64,000 nucleotides of DNA from an uncultured Eubacteriales bacterium (GCA_900553025.1 USBT01000003.1:7080-71079); one strand, 5' to 3'. Shown: positions 16,149 through 24,539, numbered from the stretch's first letter. Made by a program: numbers and translations. Notes: a model not told the origin generated them from the sequence alone.

Positions 16149-18185
16149 CTAGTCTACTAGCTTATCGACAAGCTCATCATCCACAAGATAAGGAATAGTA
16201 ATGTGTCCATCTCCCTCGTATCGCTTATTATAGGCTGTTGCAGTGCTCATGGCATGTTCGTTTCTAGCCCAGCTTCTACGAGCAACGCCTCCCATAACGT
16301 CCCACATCATTGCAGATTTTATAACATCGTCCGTTTTCTCCGAACCGTCAAGAAGAAGCCCAAAGCCTCCATTGATTGCCTTACCAATTCCGACGCCTCC
16401 ACCGTTATGCAGTGCACAGAGGCTCATTCCCCTAGCTGCGTTTCCAGCAAAACACTGCACCGCCATGTCAGCCATAACATTTGAGCCGTCCTTGATGTTG
16501 GAGGTTTCTCTGAAAGGCGAATCCGTACCCGAAACATCGTGGTGATCTCTTCCAAGCATGATAGGTCCAGTCTTCCCTTCCCTGACAAGCTTGTTGAACG
16601 CAAGGGCAATATCCCTCCTGCCCTCAGCATCTTGATATAGAATTCTGGCCTGTGTTCCGACAACCATTTTGTTAGCCTTCGCATCTCGAATCCAAACCCA
16701 GTTATCTCTGTCCTGCGCCCTTCTTTCAGGGTCAATGCAGTCCATCGCTGTTTTGTCAGTCATATCAAGGTCCTCAGGCTTGCCGGACAAGCAAACCCAT
16801 CTGAATGGACCATATCCGTAGTCGAACAAAATCGGTCCCATAATATCTTCAACATAGGACGGCCATATGAACCCATCCTTATCGTCGACACCATTCTTTG
16901 AAATTTCAGTAATTCCCGAGTCGAACATCGCTTTCATGAATGAGTTTCCGTAGTCAAAGAAATACGTGCCCCTCTCCGTCAATTTCTTAATGACAAAATA
17001 GTGGCGTTTCAGGGTTTCATCTATTCTTTTTACAAACTGCGCCCTGTCGTCTGCGAGCATTCTTGTTCTTTCCTCAAAGGTCATGCCAACTGGGCAATAT
17101 CCGCCATCGTATACATTATGGCATGAGGTTTGGTCTGATAACAGGTCTATTTTAAAGTTCTTTTCGTATGCAGCTTCAAGTAGATCAACAATATTGCCGT
17201 GATAGGCGATAGAGATAGATTCTTTATTTGCAACTTTCTCTGATGCAAGCTTGAAAACCTCGTCAAGGTCGTCCATCACGACATCAACCCAGCCTTGGTC
17301 ATGCCTTGTGTCAATCCTTGACTTATCAACTTCTGCAAAAATTCCGACAGCACGTGCGATATTGGCAGCCTTAGGCTGAGCACCACTCATTCCGCCAAGG
17401 CCTGATGATACGAATGTAATCCCAGTCAAATCTCCGTCGTCAGGAACTCCAAGATACTTTCGTCCTGCATTCAATATTGTGTTGAAGGTTCCGTGAACGA
17501 TTCCCTGAGGCCCTATGTACATCCAGCCACCTGCTGTCATCTGTCCATAGTTTGCTACACCCATTTCTTCTGCAATTTCCCAGTCCTTAAGATTATCATA
17601 TTCCCCTATCATAAGGGCATTTGTTATTATTACCCTTGGTGCATCCGGCTTTGAAGGAAATAGACCAACTGGGTGCCCTGATTCAATAACGAGTGTCTGC
17701 TCCTCGGTGAGTTCTCTCAGATATCTTTGAATTAATCTGTACTGTAACCAGTTTTGACAAACTGAACCTGTTTCCCCATATGTAACAAGCTCATAAGGAT
17801 AGAGTGCAACCTCAAAATCAAGGTTATTATCCATCATAAGCTGAAAAGCCTTTCCGGCGAGGCACTTTCCCTCGTACTCCTCAATCGGCTTCCCGTAAAT
17901 CCTACCCTCTGGTCTATATCTATAAGCATATATTCTGCCTCTTGTCTTGAGTTCTTCTAGAAATTCAGGTGCTAGCTTTTCGTGTAGCTCACAAGGCACA
18001 TATCTTAGCGCATTTTTGAGTGCAAGCTTTGTTTGTGAAGCAGTGAGCCTATAGCCTCTATCAGGTGCTCTCCTAATATCCTCCTTGAAGCTCGGATAAT
18101 CAGGCAATTTATTATCAAGCTTTATTTTCATTGCCTCGCTTGCAGTTTTGTTCATTTCTACAACACTTTCACACTTTGTATTCAT
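16149..18185 (-). CDS. hutU: Urocanate hydratase, long type
   Basis: A 678-residue urocanase, which hydrates urocanate to imidazolone propionate using a tightly bound NAD+. GGWMYIGPQGIVHGT, the DQTSCHNVYDGGYCP segment with its conserved cysteine and LGRDHHDVSGTDSPFR are visible. It is about 120 residues longer than the Bacillus/Pseudomonas type (about 555) and resembles the long form found in some anaerobes and animals. AAGGAGG precedes the ATG. The C-terminus ends in a duplicated LVDK/LVD. The 202-nt gap to hutH is filled by a 20-nt tandem repeat. Confidence 0.97.
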   Translation of the reverse strand: MNTKCESVVEMNKTASEAMKIKLDNKLPDYPSFKEDIRRAPDRGYRLTASQTKLALKNALRYVPCELHEKLAPEFLEELKTRGRIYAYRYRPEGRIYGKPIEEYEGKCLAGKAFQLMMDNNLDFEVALYPYELVTYGETGSVCQNWLQYRLIQRYLRELTEEQTLVIESGHPVGLFPSKPDAPRVIITNALMIGEYDNLKDWEIAEEMGVANYGQMTAGGWMYIGPQGIVHGTFNTILNAGRKYLGVPDDGDLTGITFVSSGLGGMSGAQPKAANIARAVGIFAEVDKSRIDTRHDQGWVDVVMDDLDEVFKLASEKVANKESISIAYHGNIVDLLEAAYEKNFKIDLLSDQTSCHNVYDGGYCPVGMTFEERTRMLADDRAQFVKRIDETLKRHYFVIKKLTERGTYFFDYGNSFMKAMFDSGITEISKNGVDDKDGFIWPSYVEDIMGPILFDYGYGPFRWVCLSGKPEDLDMTDKTAMDCIDPERRAQDRDNWVWIRDAKANKMVVGTQARILYQDAEGRRDIALAFNKLVREGKTGPIMLGRDHHDVSGTDSPFRETSNIKDGSNVMADMAVQCFAGNAARGMSLCALHNGGGVGIGKAINGGFGLLLDGSEKTDDVIKSAMMWDVMGGVARRSWARNEHAMSTATAYNKRYEGDGHITIPYLVDDELVDKLVD

Positions 18186-18250
18186 AATAGACCTCCTTAA
18201 TGAGCATCCTCATATTCTTTTTATCCTTTTGCTCTTAGCCATATTCAAAT

Positions 18251-18384
18251 GCTCACAAACTTCTGACTTGCTCTAACGATTAGCTTTTTGTTCTATCAAT
18301 TAGTTTTTGTTTAAGCAATTAGCTTTTTGTTCTAACTATTAGCTTTTTATTTTAGTAATTGGCTTTTTGTTCTGGCGATTAGTT
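18251..18384 (-). repeat. 20-nt tandem repeat array, about seven units, between hutH and hutU
   Basis: On the minus strand units with consensus AAAAAGCTAATNGTTAGAAC occur at 18384-18369 (partial), 18368-18349, 18348-18329, 18328-18309, 18308-18290, 18289-18270 and 18269-18251 (degenerate). They keep a 19-20 nt period. The array begins 4 nt after the hutH stop and fills most of the gap to hutU. I see no coding potential or CRISPR-like spacing. Confidence 0.78.
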
Positions 18385-18387
18385 CTC

Positions 18388-19929
18388 TTATCTTAAATTC
18401 ACGACATTCTCAACATGTTTGAGGAAGTTGCCGTCCTTAATCATCTCGTCAAATTTTACAAGTTCATCATGCATGATTATATCCTGATCTACTGGATTGC
18501 TCTTTTCCCTTATAAATTCATAAGCAGCCTTAGTCACAGGTGAAAGCTGCTCAATAGTATTCTCGCCAATCTCATTTCTTAGCCAGATCGCCTGAGCTGC
18601 TGTCATAAGTTCAATTCCAAGAACCTTTTGAGAGTTATCTAGTATCAATGCTGCGGTTCTCGCTGAAGTCGTTCCCATAGAAACATGGTCCTCCTGATTT
18701 CCTGAGCTTGGTATGGAATCTACTGATGCCGGATGAGCATAAACCTTACTCTCGGAAACCATTGAAGCTGCCGCATACTGTGCAATCATGAATCCCGAGC
18801 AGACACCGCCGTGTTTTGTTAAGAACCCAGGAAGATTTTCAGAGAGTGCTGGATTTATCATCCTTTCAGATCTTCTTTCAGAAATATTAGCATACTCTGC
18901 AATTGCTATCTTCATAAAATCAAAAGCAAGCGCCATCGGCTGCCCGTGGAAGTTGCCTCCAGAAATAACCTCATCTTCATCAGGGAAAACGATAGGATTA
19001 TCTGTTACTGCATTAATTTCCCTTGAAACCACATCATATACATAACTTAGTGAATCTCTTGAAGCACCGTGAACCTGAGGCACGCACCTTAGAGAATACG
19101 GGTCTTGCACCTTTGTTTCCTGAACCCTCTTAGTGTTCTCGCTACCATCCAGAATTTTCAGCAGATTATCAGCACAGTCAATCTGACCCTGATGCCCACG
19201 CAAAACATGTATTTTGTGGTCGAACGCCTTAGTAATGCCGTGAAGTGCTTCCATAGTCATAGCAGCTGCAATGTCCGCAACCTTTGCTAGCTGAATTGCG
19301 TCCCACAAAACATTAGCGCCAACGGCCGTCATCATCTGGGTTCCGTTGTTTAGAGCGAGCCCCTCTTTTGCTGCAAGCTCAACAGGCTCTATGCTCTCTT
19401 TTGCCATAGCCTCAGCAGCATCGCAAATTTCACCTTTATAAGTCACCTTCCCCATTCCGATAAGTCCAAGTGCGATATGAGAAAGAGGTGCCAAGTCGCC
19501 CGAAGCTCCAAGAGAGCCTTTCTCTGGCACGATAGGATGAATACCTGCGTTAATCATATCAATCAAAGCTTGGAGTGTTTCGAGCCTTATCCCTGAATTG
19601 CCTCTAGCCAATGCATTACACCTTAGAAGCATTGCTGCCCTTACGTACTTTTCCTCATATCCCTCGCCCATTGTGCAAGTATGGCTCATTATGAGATTTT
19701 TCTGTAAATCAGCTGTTTCCTCCTTTGAGATAAACACATTCGAAAATTTACCAAACCCAGTCGTAAGCCCATATATGACTTCTCCCGCTTCAAGCTTGTC
19801 TTCTATGTATTTTCTGGCCTTATTCACATTGACCTTAGCTTCATCGGAAAGTTCAACCTTTTCACCATATCTTGAAACTTTAATGACCTGCTCCAGCGTC
19901 AAATCTCTTCCGTTTATCTTTATCGTCAT
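18388..19929 (-). CDS. hutH: Histidine ammonia-lyase
   Basis: A 513-residue enzyme that deaminates L-histidine to urocanate, the entry step of the pathway. Ala142-Ser143-Gly144 in GSLGASGDLAPLSH form the autocatalytic MIO group, and Tyr53 in YGLTTGFG is the catalytic base region. The length is normal for HAL. It is the first gene of hutH-hutU-hutI-fchA-ftcD. The leader is about 30 nt long if the TATAAT at 19971-19966 is the -10 box. No hutP or cre-like regulator site is recognised. Confidence 0.98.
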   Translation of the reverse strand: MTIKINGRDLTLEQVIKVSRYGEKVELSDEAKVNVNKARKYIEDKLEAGEVIYGLTTGFGKFSNVFISKEETADLQKNLIMSHTCTMGEGYEEKYVRAAMLLRCNALARGNSGIRLETLQALIDMINAGIHPIVPEKGSLGASGDLAPLSHIALGLIGMGKVTYKGEICDAAEAMAKESIEPVELAAKEGLALNNGTQMMTAVGANVLWDAIQLAKVADIAAAMTMEALHGITKAFDHKIHVLRGHQGQIDCADNLLKILDGSENTKRVQETKVQDPYSLRCVPQVHGASRDSLSYVYDVVSREINAVTDNPIVFPDEDEVISGGNFHGQPMALAFDFMKIAIAEYANISERRSERMINPALSENLPGFLTKHGGVCSGFMIAQYAAASMVSESKVYAHPASVDSIPSSGNQEDHVSMGTTSARTAALILDNSQKVLGIELMTAAQAIWLRNEIGENTIEQLSPVTKAAYEFIREKSNPVDQDIIMHDELVKFDEMIKDGNFLKHVENVVNLR

Positions 19930-19965
19930 ATTAACTTCTCCAATCTCTGTGATTCTCTATCTTAT

Positions 19966-19971
19966 ATTATA
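19966..19971 (-). promoter_or_regulatory. Candidate -10 box of the hut operon
   Basis: TATAAT on the minus strand, 37 nt before the hutH ATG. No good -35 hexamer is seen at 16-18 nt, so an activator-dependent promoter or a different site is possible. The rest of 19972-20107 is AT-rich with a 14-bp AAAACAGCTGTTTT palindrome near 20040 and no gene. Confidence 0.35.
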
Positions 19972-20107
19972 CCCTACTTGAAAAATTTTGCTAGTAAATT
20001 CACTTTAGTTTGTGATGATTTTTCAAAAATTTTTTCTAAAAAACAGCTGTTTTCCAACAGTTTCAGTTAAACGTGTTAAAGCATTTAAACAAGAAATCGC
20101 TGAATGT

Positions 20108-20136
20108 TTGAATGGATTTTTCGGATATGATAAAAT
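20108..20136 (+). promoter_or_regulatory. Promoter of pepV
   Basis: TTGAAT (20108-20113), a 17-nt spacer and TAAAAT (20131-20136) lie 50 nt upstream of the pepV start. Confidence 0.6.
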
Positions 20137-20186
20137 GTAGTGGCACAAAATAGCTTAACAATCATCTAATGTTTTGGAGGATTATT

Positions 20187-21725
20187 ATGGAAAAAATAAA
20201 TGTTGATTCAATAGATTCAATGGGGTCAATGGCTTCAATGGCTTCAATGGAAATTACCGAAAAATACCACGATGAATTTAAGGATGTTTTATCTAAGCTC
20301 ATCGCAATTCCAAGTGTCGTTTCAGAAGCCGAAGGCAATATGCCATTTGGAGCCGATGTCAATCATGCACTAGAGCTCATGCTCGAAATTGCCGAAAAAG
20401 ACGGCTTCGATATCAAAAATGTTGATAATTACGGCGGTCATATAGATTTTCCAGGCAAAAACAAGGACGAAATAGTCGCTGTTGTGGGTCATCTCGATGT
20501 TGTTCCTTGTGGAGATATCGAAAACTGGAATACAAATCCGTTTGAAATGGTCGAAAAAGACGGAAAATTCTATGGTCGTGGCGTCCTCGATGACAAAGGG
20601 TCTCTCCTTGCGGCATATTATGCAATAAAGGCCCTCAAAGATTCAGGCTTCAAGCCCAACAAAACAATTCGCATTATTCTCGGATGTGACGAAGAAACAG
20701 AATGGAACGGTATGACATACTATATGGAAAAAGAAAAGCCAAATGTTGTGTCCGGATTTTCTCCCGACGCCGACTTCCCTGCTATTCACGCCGAAAAGGG
20801 CTGTGCTCAGTTCCTTATCGAGAAAAAAATATCCCCACACCACTCTTACGGTATTTGCATAAAGTCCATGAAGGGTGGAACAGTTGCAAACGCAGTCGCC
20901 GACAAGGCTGTAGCTAAACTTCAGTACTTTAGCTCGCAAGATGATGCTATGACCTTAGACGATGCCTACAACAAAATACTTGCTTCGGCAAACTCTTTTG
21001 TTCCGTCAGAGGGTTCGAATATAGAAAAATTTGATGGTGTCGATAAGCTGATTGATGTAGATAAGGGTAGAGAACAAAATACTATTTTGCTCACGGCTCA
21101 CGGCGTATCCGCACACGGTTCAAGACCAAGCCTGGGTCTAAATGCGATATCTCTTTTGATGGACTTTCTCGGGCAACTTGAACGTGAGCGCCTATTATGC
21201 TCTCAGTCCTGCAATATTGTTAATTTCTACAATGATAAGTTCGGTTATTTCTTTGACGGAAGCAAAATGGGTATCGGTTTTTCAGATGAACCATCTGGAG
21301 AGTTATCCTTAAATATTGGACTTGTTAATTGGAATGAGGAAAAAGTAAGCTACACCATAGATATTAGATATCCTGTGACGGTTGACTTCCAGGACGTATG
21401 CAATGGTCTATTAGAAGCTGTCGTGCCAAATGAATACAGGATTCAGAATCTCAATCATATGAAGCCGCTATATAAGCCTGTTTCAGACCCTTTGATTGAA
21501 ACACTAATGGCAGCATATAAAGAATTTACAGGAGATTTAGTTGGTAAACCAATAGTAATTGGAGGCGGTACATACGCTCGTGCTGTTCCAAATACCGTAG
21601 CTTTTGGGCCTGTTATGCCTGGGAGAGAGGATATTTGCCACCAGCCTAATGAATATATTCACACTGAGGATTTATACATGTCAATCAAAATCTTCGCTCG
21701 TGCACTCTATGAACTTTCAAAGTGA
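20187..21725 (+). CDS. pepV: M20-family dipeptidase PepV
   Basis: A 512-residue zinc dipeptidase, somewhat longer than the usual 465-470. VVGHLDVVPCGD holds the first zinc His and Asp, DDKGSLLA the bridging Asp, and GCDEETEW the catalytic Glu pair. PDADFPAIHAEKG is typical of PepV. The ATG at 20187 has GGAGG 8 nt upstream. Residues 7-21 are encoded by five tandem 9-nt units (20205-20249) giving a Ser-Met-rich stretch (GSMASMASME) not expected in the family. It cleaves dipeptides, possibly including His-containing ones, which would suit the adjacent hut operon. A palindromic terminator embeds its stop codon. Confidence 0.92.
   Translation: MEKINVDSIDSMGSMASMASMEITEKYHDEFKDVLSKLIAIPSVVSEAEGNMPFGADVNHALELMLEIAEKDGFDIKNVDNYGGHIDFPGKNKDEIVAVVGHLDVVPCGDIENWNTNPFEMVEKDGKFYGRGVLDDKGSLLAAYYAIKALKDSGFKPNKTIRIILGCDEETEWNGMTYYMEKEKPNVVSGFSPDADFPAIHAEKGCAQFLIEKKISPHHSYGICIKSMKGGTVANAVADKAVAKLQYFSSQDDAMTLDDAYNKILASANSFVPSEGSNIEKFDGVDKLIDVDKGREQNTILLTAHGVSAHGSRPSLGLNAISLLMDFLGQLERERLLCSQSCNIVNFYNDKFGYFFDGSKMGIGFSDEPSGELSLNIGLVNWNEEKVSYTIDIRYPVTVDFQDVCNGLLEAVVPNEYRIQNLNHMKPLYKPVSDPLIETLMAAYKEFTGDLVGKPIVIGGGTYARAVPNTVAFGPVMPGREDICHQPNEYIHTEDLYMSIKIFARALYELSK
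20205..20249 (+). repeat. 9-nt in-frame tandem repeat in the pepV N-terminus
   Basis: Five 9-nt units of the form GNNTCAATR run from 20205 to 20249. The last two, at 20232-20240 and 20241-20249, are identical (GCTTCAATG). Gain or loss of a unit would change the protein by three residues without shifting the frame. Confidence 0.75.
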
Positions 21726-21743
21726 TACACTTTGAAAGTTCAT
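21709..21743. terminator. Perfect 16-bp palindromic terminator embedding the pepV stop
   Basis: ATGAACTTTCAAAGTG (21709-21724) pairs perfectly with 21728-21743 around an ATA loop, followed by GAATTTTAATT. The TGA stop (21723-21725) is part of the stem and loop. It can serve both pepV and the convergent crcB. Confidence 0.7.
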
Positions 21744-21752
21744 GAATTTTAA

Positions 21753-22118
21753 TTATGCTACTCCCATTGCAATTCTTTTGCCAAAATAGATTCCAAAGAA
21801 GCATAGTGTTATGCTAAGAATAATGTAAACACCTGCTAGAATGTGCATATCTTTTTCAAAGAGTTCTACGCTCTCAAGTGAAAAAGTAGAGAAAGTTGTA
21901 AATCCTCCGCATACACCTGTTTTCCAAAACAGTTCTGTATTATGAGAGATATCGCCTCTTTCATTTATTAGACCAACGATAAATCCTATAACAATTGCCC
22001 CAACTATATTTATTATTAATGTATGAAGGGGAAATGTCATCTTCAGTGGTATTGCTCCCAAAGTATATCTCATTACGGCTCCAAGAGCACCACCGAGTGC
22101 AACATACATAAAATTCAT
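21753..22118 (-). CDS. crcB: Fluoride ion exporter CrcB/Fluc
   Basis: A 121-residue protein with four membrane helices. GGALGAVMRY at the N-terminus and CGGFTTFSTFSLE in the third helix are the Fluc signatures; these proteins form dual-topology dimeric fluoride channels. Only one copy is seen here, so a homodimer or a partner elsewhere is possible. No fluoride riboswitch is recognised in the short upstream region, which mostly holds the terminator of the ribosomal operon. Confidence 0.95.
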   Translation of the reverse strand: MNFMYVALGGALGAVMRYTLGAIPLKMTFPLHTLIINIVGAIVIGFIVGLINERGDISHNTELFWKTGVCGGFTTFSTFSLESVELFEKDMHILAGVYIILSITLCFFGIYFGKRIAMGVA

Positions 22119-22157
22119 AGATGTCTCCTTTGATAGATGATTAAATTTTGATTAACA

Positions 22158-22200
22158 AAAAAGCATAATTTTTTAATTTTATTAGAAAATTATGCTTTTT
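22158..22200 (-). terminator. Terminator of the rpsF-ssb-rpsR operon
   Basis: A perfect 15-bp stem (22158-22172 with 22186-22200, AAAAAGCATAATTTT) with a 13-nt loop, A-run before and T-run after on the minus strand. It lies 44 nt after the rpsR stop. Confidence 0.85.
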
Positions 22201-22243
22201 ATTTTTCATAATATCAATTTCTCTTGATATAATTTATTTAATT

Positions 22244-22480
22244 TTATTTATCTGCTACATATGGCAATAGTGCAACGATTCTAGCTCGCTTGATTGCCTT
22301 AGTAACATCTCTCTGGTGAAGGGCACAAGTTCCTGTAACTCTTCTAGGAAGAATCTTTCCTCTTTCAGAAACAAACTTCTTAAGTTTTTCAACATCCTTA
22401 TAATCTATAAGTTGAGATTTATCAGCACAAAACTGACAAACCTTTCTTCTACGAGCACCTGTTGGTCGTCTTTTTTCCAT
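22244..22480 (-). CDS. rpsR: 30S ribosomal protein S18
   Basis: A 78-residue protein with the S18 core ([47 protein letters not shown]). The CxxC start is conserved in cysteine-bearing S18 proteins. It is the last gene of rpsF-ssb-rpsR. GAGAGGAG precedes the ATG. Confidence 0.98.
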   Translation of the reverse strand: MEKRRPTGARRRKVCQFCADKSQLIDYKDVEKLKKFVSERGKILPRRVTGTCALHQRDVTKAIKRARIVALLPYVADK

Positions 22481-22501
22481 GTCAATCTCCTCTCTAATTC
22501 T

Positions 22502-23017
22502 TTAGAATGGCAGATCGTCCTCAATCGCTTCAAAAGATGGTGGAATATCATCGCCTAGACTACCCTTATTCCCAAAATCTCCTGATGTATCCATCTGGTT
22601 TGCAGATTCTGGTGAGTTGTCAAAATTCTGTGAGAAGCTGTCATTGTTTTTAGCTCCTCCACCCTGTTGATATCCATATCCTTGATTTCCTTGAGGTCTA
22701 TCTCCCCATTCGAGAAATTGGACCCTGTCTGCTATAACATCGGTAGTATAAACTGTATCTCCATTTTTGTTCTGATAGCTTCCAGTCTGTATTCGGCCCT
22801 GTATAGCAACAAGCCTTCCCTTTGCAAGATACTTCTCACAATTTTCAGCCTGTTTTCCAAAAACAGTAATTCTAGGAAAATCCGCCTGTCTTTCGCCGCC
22901 CGACCTTGTAGGTCTATCTACAGCAATATTGAATGAAGCTACAGCCATCTGAGTTCCCGATGTATATCTAAGTTCAGGATCTCTTGTAAGTCTTCCAATT
23001 AATACAACGCTATTCAT
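22502..23017 (-). CDS. ssb: Single-stranded DNA-binding protein
   Basis: A 171-residue SSB. Residues 1-105 form the OB fold (MNSVVLIGRLTRDPELRYT, VDRPTR, QGRIQTGSYQ). A Gly/Gln/Asn-rich flexible linker follows, and the acidic DDLPF tail binds replication and repair partners. It lies between rpsF (12-nt gap) and rpsR (21-nt gap), the usual bacterial order. Confidence 0.98.
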   Translation of the reverse strand: MNSVVLIGRLTRDPELRYTSGTQMAVASFNIAVDRPTRSGGERQADFPRITVFGKQAENCEKYLAKGRLVAIQGRIQTGSYQNKNGDTVYTTDVIADRVQFLEWGDRPQGNQGYGYQQGGGAKNNDSFSQNFDNSPESANQMDTSGDFGNKGSLGDDIPPSFEAIEDDLPF

Positions 23018-23029
23018 ATCTAACCTCCA

Positions 23030-23317
23030 CTATTTCTCGTCCTTGTTTACGATTAAGTGTCTAATTACGTTGTCTGAAATTCGAAGTCTTCTATCCAGCT
23101 CCTTAGGTAAAGTTGGTTCTGCCTGAAAATCGATAACTGCATAATATCCTTCTGTTTTCTTTTCAATAGGATATGCTAGCTTTCTAAGTCCCCAAATTTC
23201 AGTGTTTTTAACTTCACCTTCAGCTGAGATGATTTCCTTAACAGTTTCTACTGTTTTCTCCTTCATCTCATCATCTAGAGTAGGATCGACAATGAACATA
23301 ATTTCATAGTTAATCAT
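23030..23317 (-). CDS. rpsF: 30S ribosomal protein S6
   Basis: A 95-residue S6 protein (NYEIMFIVDPTLDDE, WGLRKLAYPIEKKTEGYY, DNVIRHLIV). It pairs with S18 on the 30S platform. It is the first gene of the operon, with GGGAGGTGAA just before the ATG, a consensus promoter at 23392-23420 and a structured leader. Confidence 0.98.
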   Translation of the reverse strand: MINYEIMFIVDPTLDDEMKEKTVETVKEIISAEGEVKNTEIWGLRKLAYPIEKKTEGYYAVIDFQAEPTLPKELDRRLRISDNVIRHLIVNKDEK

Positions 23318-23326
23318 ATCTTCACC

Positions 23327-23386
23327 TCCCTACGGTCTATTCGGCACCACTTCTTGCGGTGCAGAGAATTTGCACAAAATTGTGCC
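23327..23386 (-). promoter_or_regulatory. Structured rpsF leader, candidate S6:S18-binding site
   Basis: The leader between promoter and rpsF has a GCACC/GGTGC hairpin (23362-23344) followed by a CCG-containing segment (GCCGAATAGACCG), and a second small GCACAA/TTGTGC hairpin (23372-23385). Autoregulatory rpsF leaders bound by S6:S18 contain a hairpin with an adjacent CCG box mimicking 16S rRNA. The match is by eye only. Confidence 0.45.
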
Positions 23387-23391
23387 TATCT

Positions 23392-23420
23392 ATTATACAT
23401 CAGTTTTCATACAATGCCAA
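23392..23420 (-). promoter_or_regulatory. Consensus promoter of rpsF-ssb-rpsR
   Basis: On the minus strand TTGGCA (23420-23415), a 17-nt spacer and TATAAT (23397-23392). The leader is about 70 nt. Confidence 0.75.
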
Positions 23421-23430
23421 GTGGAAATAT

Positions 23431-23545
23431 TTGTAAATATTGCTTTAATATCTAGTATTTGTAAATATTACGTTGATATTTGCAAAACAATGCATTGCTG
23501 TTTATAAAATAATCCATTGAGATTCATAAAAAGTTGTATTAAAAG
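23431..23545. repeat. 22-nt degenerate tandem repeat, about five units
   Basis: Units at 23431-23458 (28 nt), 23459-23479 (21), 23480-23501, 23502-23523 and 23524-23545 (22 each) share a TTNTAAAAT...ATTG pattern. They fill the spacer between the ECF gene and the rpsF promoter. Divergence between units is large. Confidence 0.5.
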
Positions 23546-23583
23546 TTTGGTAAAGTATAATCATCGCTTTTTAGATTGAATAT

Positions 23584-24177
23584 TTAATTTGTTCTTGAAT
23601 CTGTACTGGAACCCGTACTGTGATTTTTAAAAGTAAATCCTATTCTATACTTCATTTGTGCTCCAATAGGCGTATTCTCAAGCATTGCCGCTAACAAAAC
23701 AGCAAGTATTATTCCCATTACAAACTGTCCTATGTTCCAAGGAATTGACCCAATAGGTACTATCCAGTTACTGTACATTATAGATGCAGCCAAATAGTAT
23801 CCAGCAACCATTTCAATTCCACCTATAATCATCGCAAAAATTTTAATAAAGGCTTGCTTGCTAATAGATTTTTCAATTACAAGCCCCATGAGAAATGCCA
23901 TTATAAATTTAATTCCAAGTGTCCACGGAATCCATGCTGGATAGCCTCCAATTAAATCACCCAAAGCAGATCCAACTCCAGCAGCTAATGCACCTTGATT
24001 CTTTCCAAGTATTAGCACACCTAAAAATATCATTGCGTCCCCAAGATGAACATACCCCTCTGTCATTGGAACAGGAATTTTAATTATCATCGTTGCGACA
24101 CATATTAGGGCCATCACAAGAGCCGTAATCACAATATTCTTAACTGTATAATTTGAAGCTTGCCTTTTTCTTTCCAT
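23584..24177 (-). CDS. ECF transporter S component (substrate-binding membrane subunit)
   Basis: A 197-residue membrane protein with five to six helices. GYVHLGDAMIFLGVLILG, AAGVGSALGDLIGGYPAW and the final GFTFKNH region fit the COG4720 S-component family, which captures a vitamin or precursor and uses a shared EcfA/EcfT module located elsewhere. No riboswitch is recognisable upstream, so the vitamin cannot be named. AGGAG precedes the ATG. The 276 nt upstream are AT-rich without a gene. Confidence 0.82.
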   Translation of the reverse strand: MERKRQASNYTVKNIVITALVMALICVATMIIKIPVPMTEGYVHLGDAMIFLGVLILGKNQGALAAGVGSALGDLIGGYPAWIPWTLGIKFIMAFLMGLVIEKSISKQAFIKIFAMIIGGIEMVAGYYLAASIMYSNWIVPIGSIPWNIGQFVMGIILAVLLAAMLENTPIGAQMKYRIGFTFKNHSTGSSTDSRTN

Positions 24178-24453
24178 TTTTATAACTCCTAACTTTGCTC
24201 TCTTTCATTTACTTTTTTATATATGTTTTCATTTAGGTATACTGTATCAGGATTTTGACCCTTTTTAAATATACAATATCTAATATTTTTTAATATACAA
24301 TTTGGCGTTAATTCTAAAATTATAAAATTATTTTTCAATATCCTTCTTTTCTTGTTTTTTATTTAAAGGTTCTTGCTTTAGGAGCGATGTATTTTCTAGT
24401 TATCATATGCTTTATAAATGCTTTTTTAAAGCACCTACGATATTTTATCCAAA
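24178..24453. other. AT-rich intergenic stretch
   Basis: No open reading frame with a ribosome binding site and no recognised RNA. GTATATT/AATATTAGATATTGTATATTT-like short duplications occur around 24262-24305. It should contain the ECF gene promoter, but no good hexamer pair stands out. Confidence 0.4.
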
Positions 24454-24510
24454 AAGTAACACCGTAAGTAACACCCTAAATAGCACAGAATAGCATAAAA
24501 TAGCATAAAT
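24454..24510. repeat. 11-12 nt tandem repeat, five units
   Basis: AAGTAACACCGT (24454-24465), AAGTAACACCCT (24466-24477), AAATAGCACAG (24478-24488), AATAGCATAAA (24489-24499) and ATAGCATAAAT (24500-24510) form a graded series, each unit most like its neighbour. It lies just outside the IS200-type element. Confidence 0.65.
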
Positions 24511-24539
24511 TTTACCTTTTCGCTCATCATCTTTAAGCA

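Noticed and set aside
18251..18384. CRISPR array between hutH and hutU
   Set aside because: The units are contiguous 20-mers without spacers, are degenerate, and no cas genes are in the window.
22119..22157. Fluoride riboswitch before crcB
   Set aside because: Under 40 nt lie between the crcB start and the neighbouring terminator and no crcB-motif sequence is visible.
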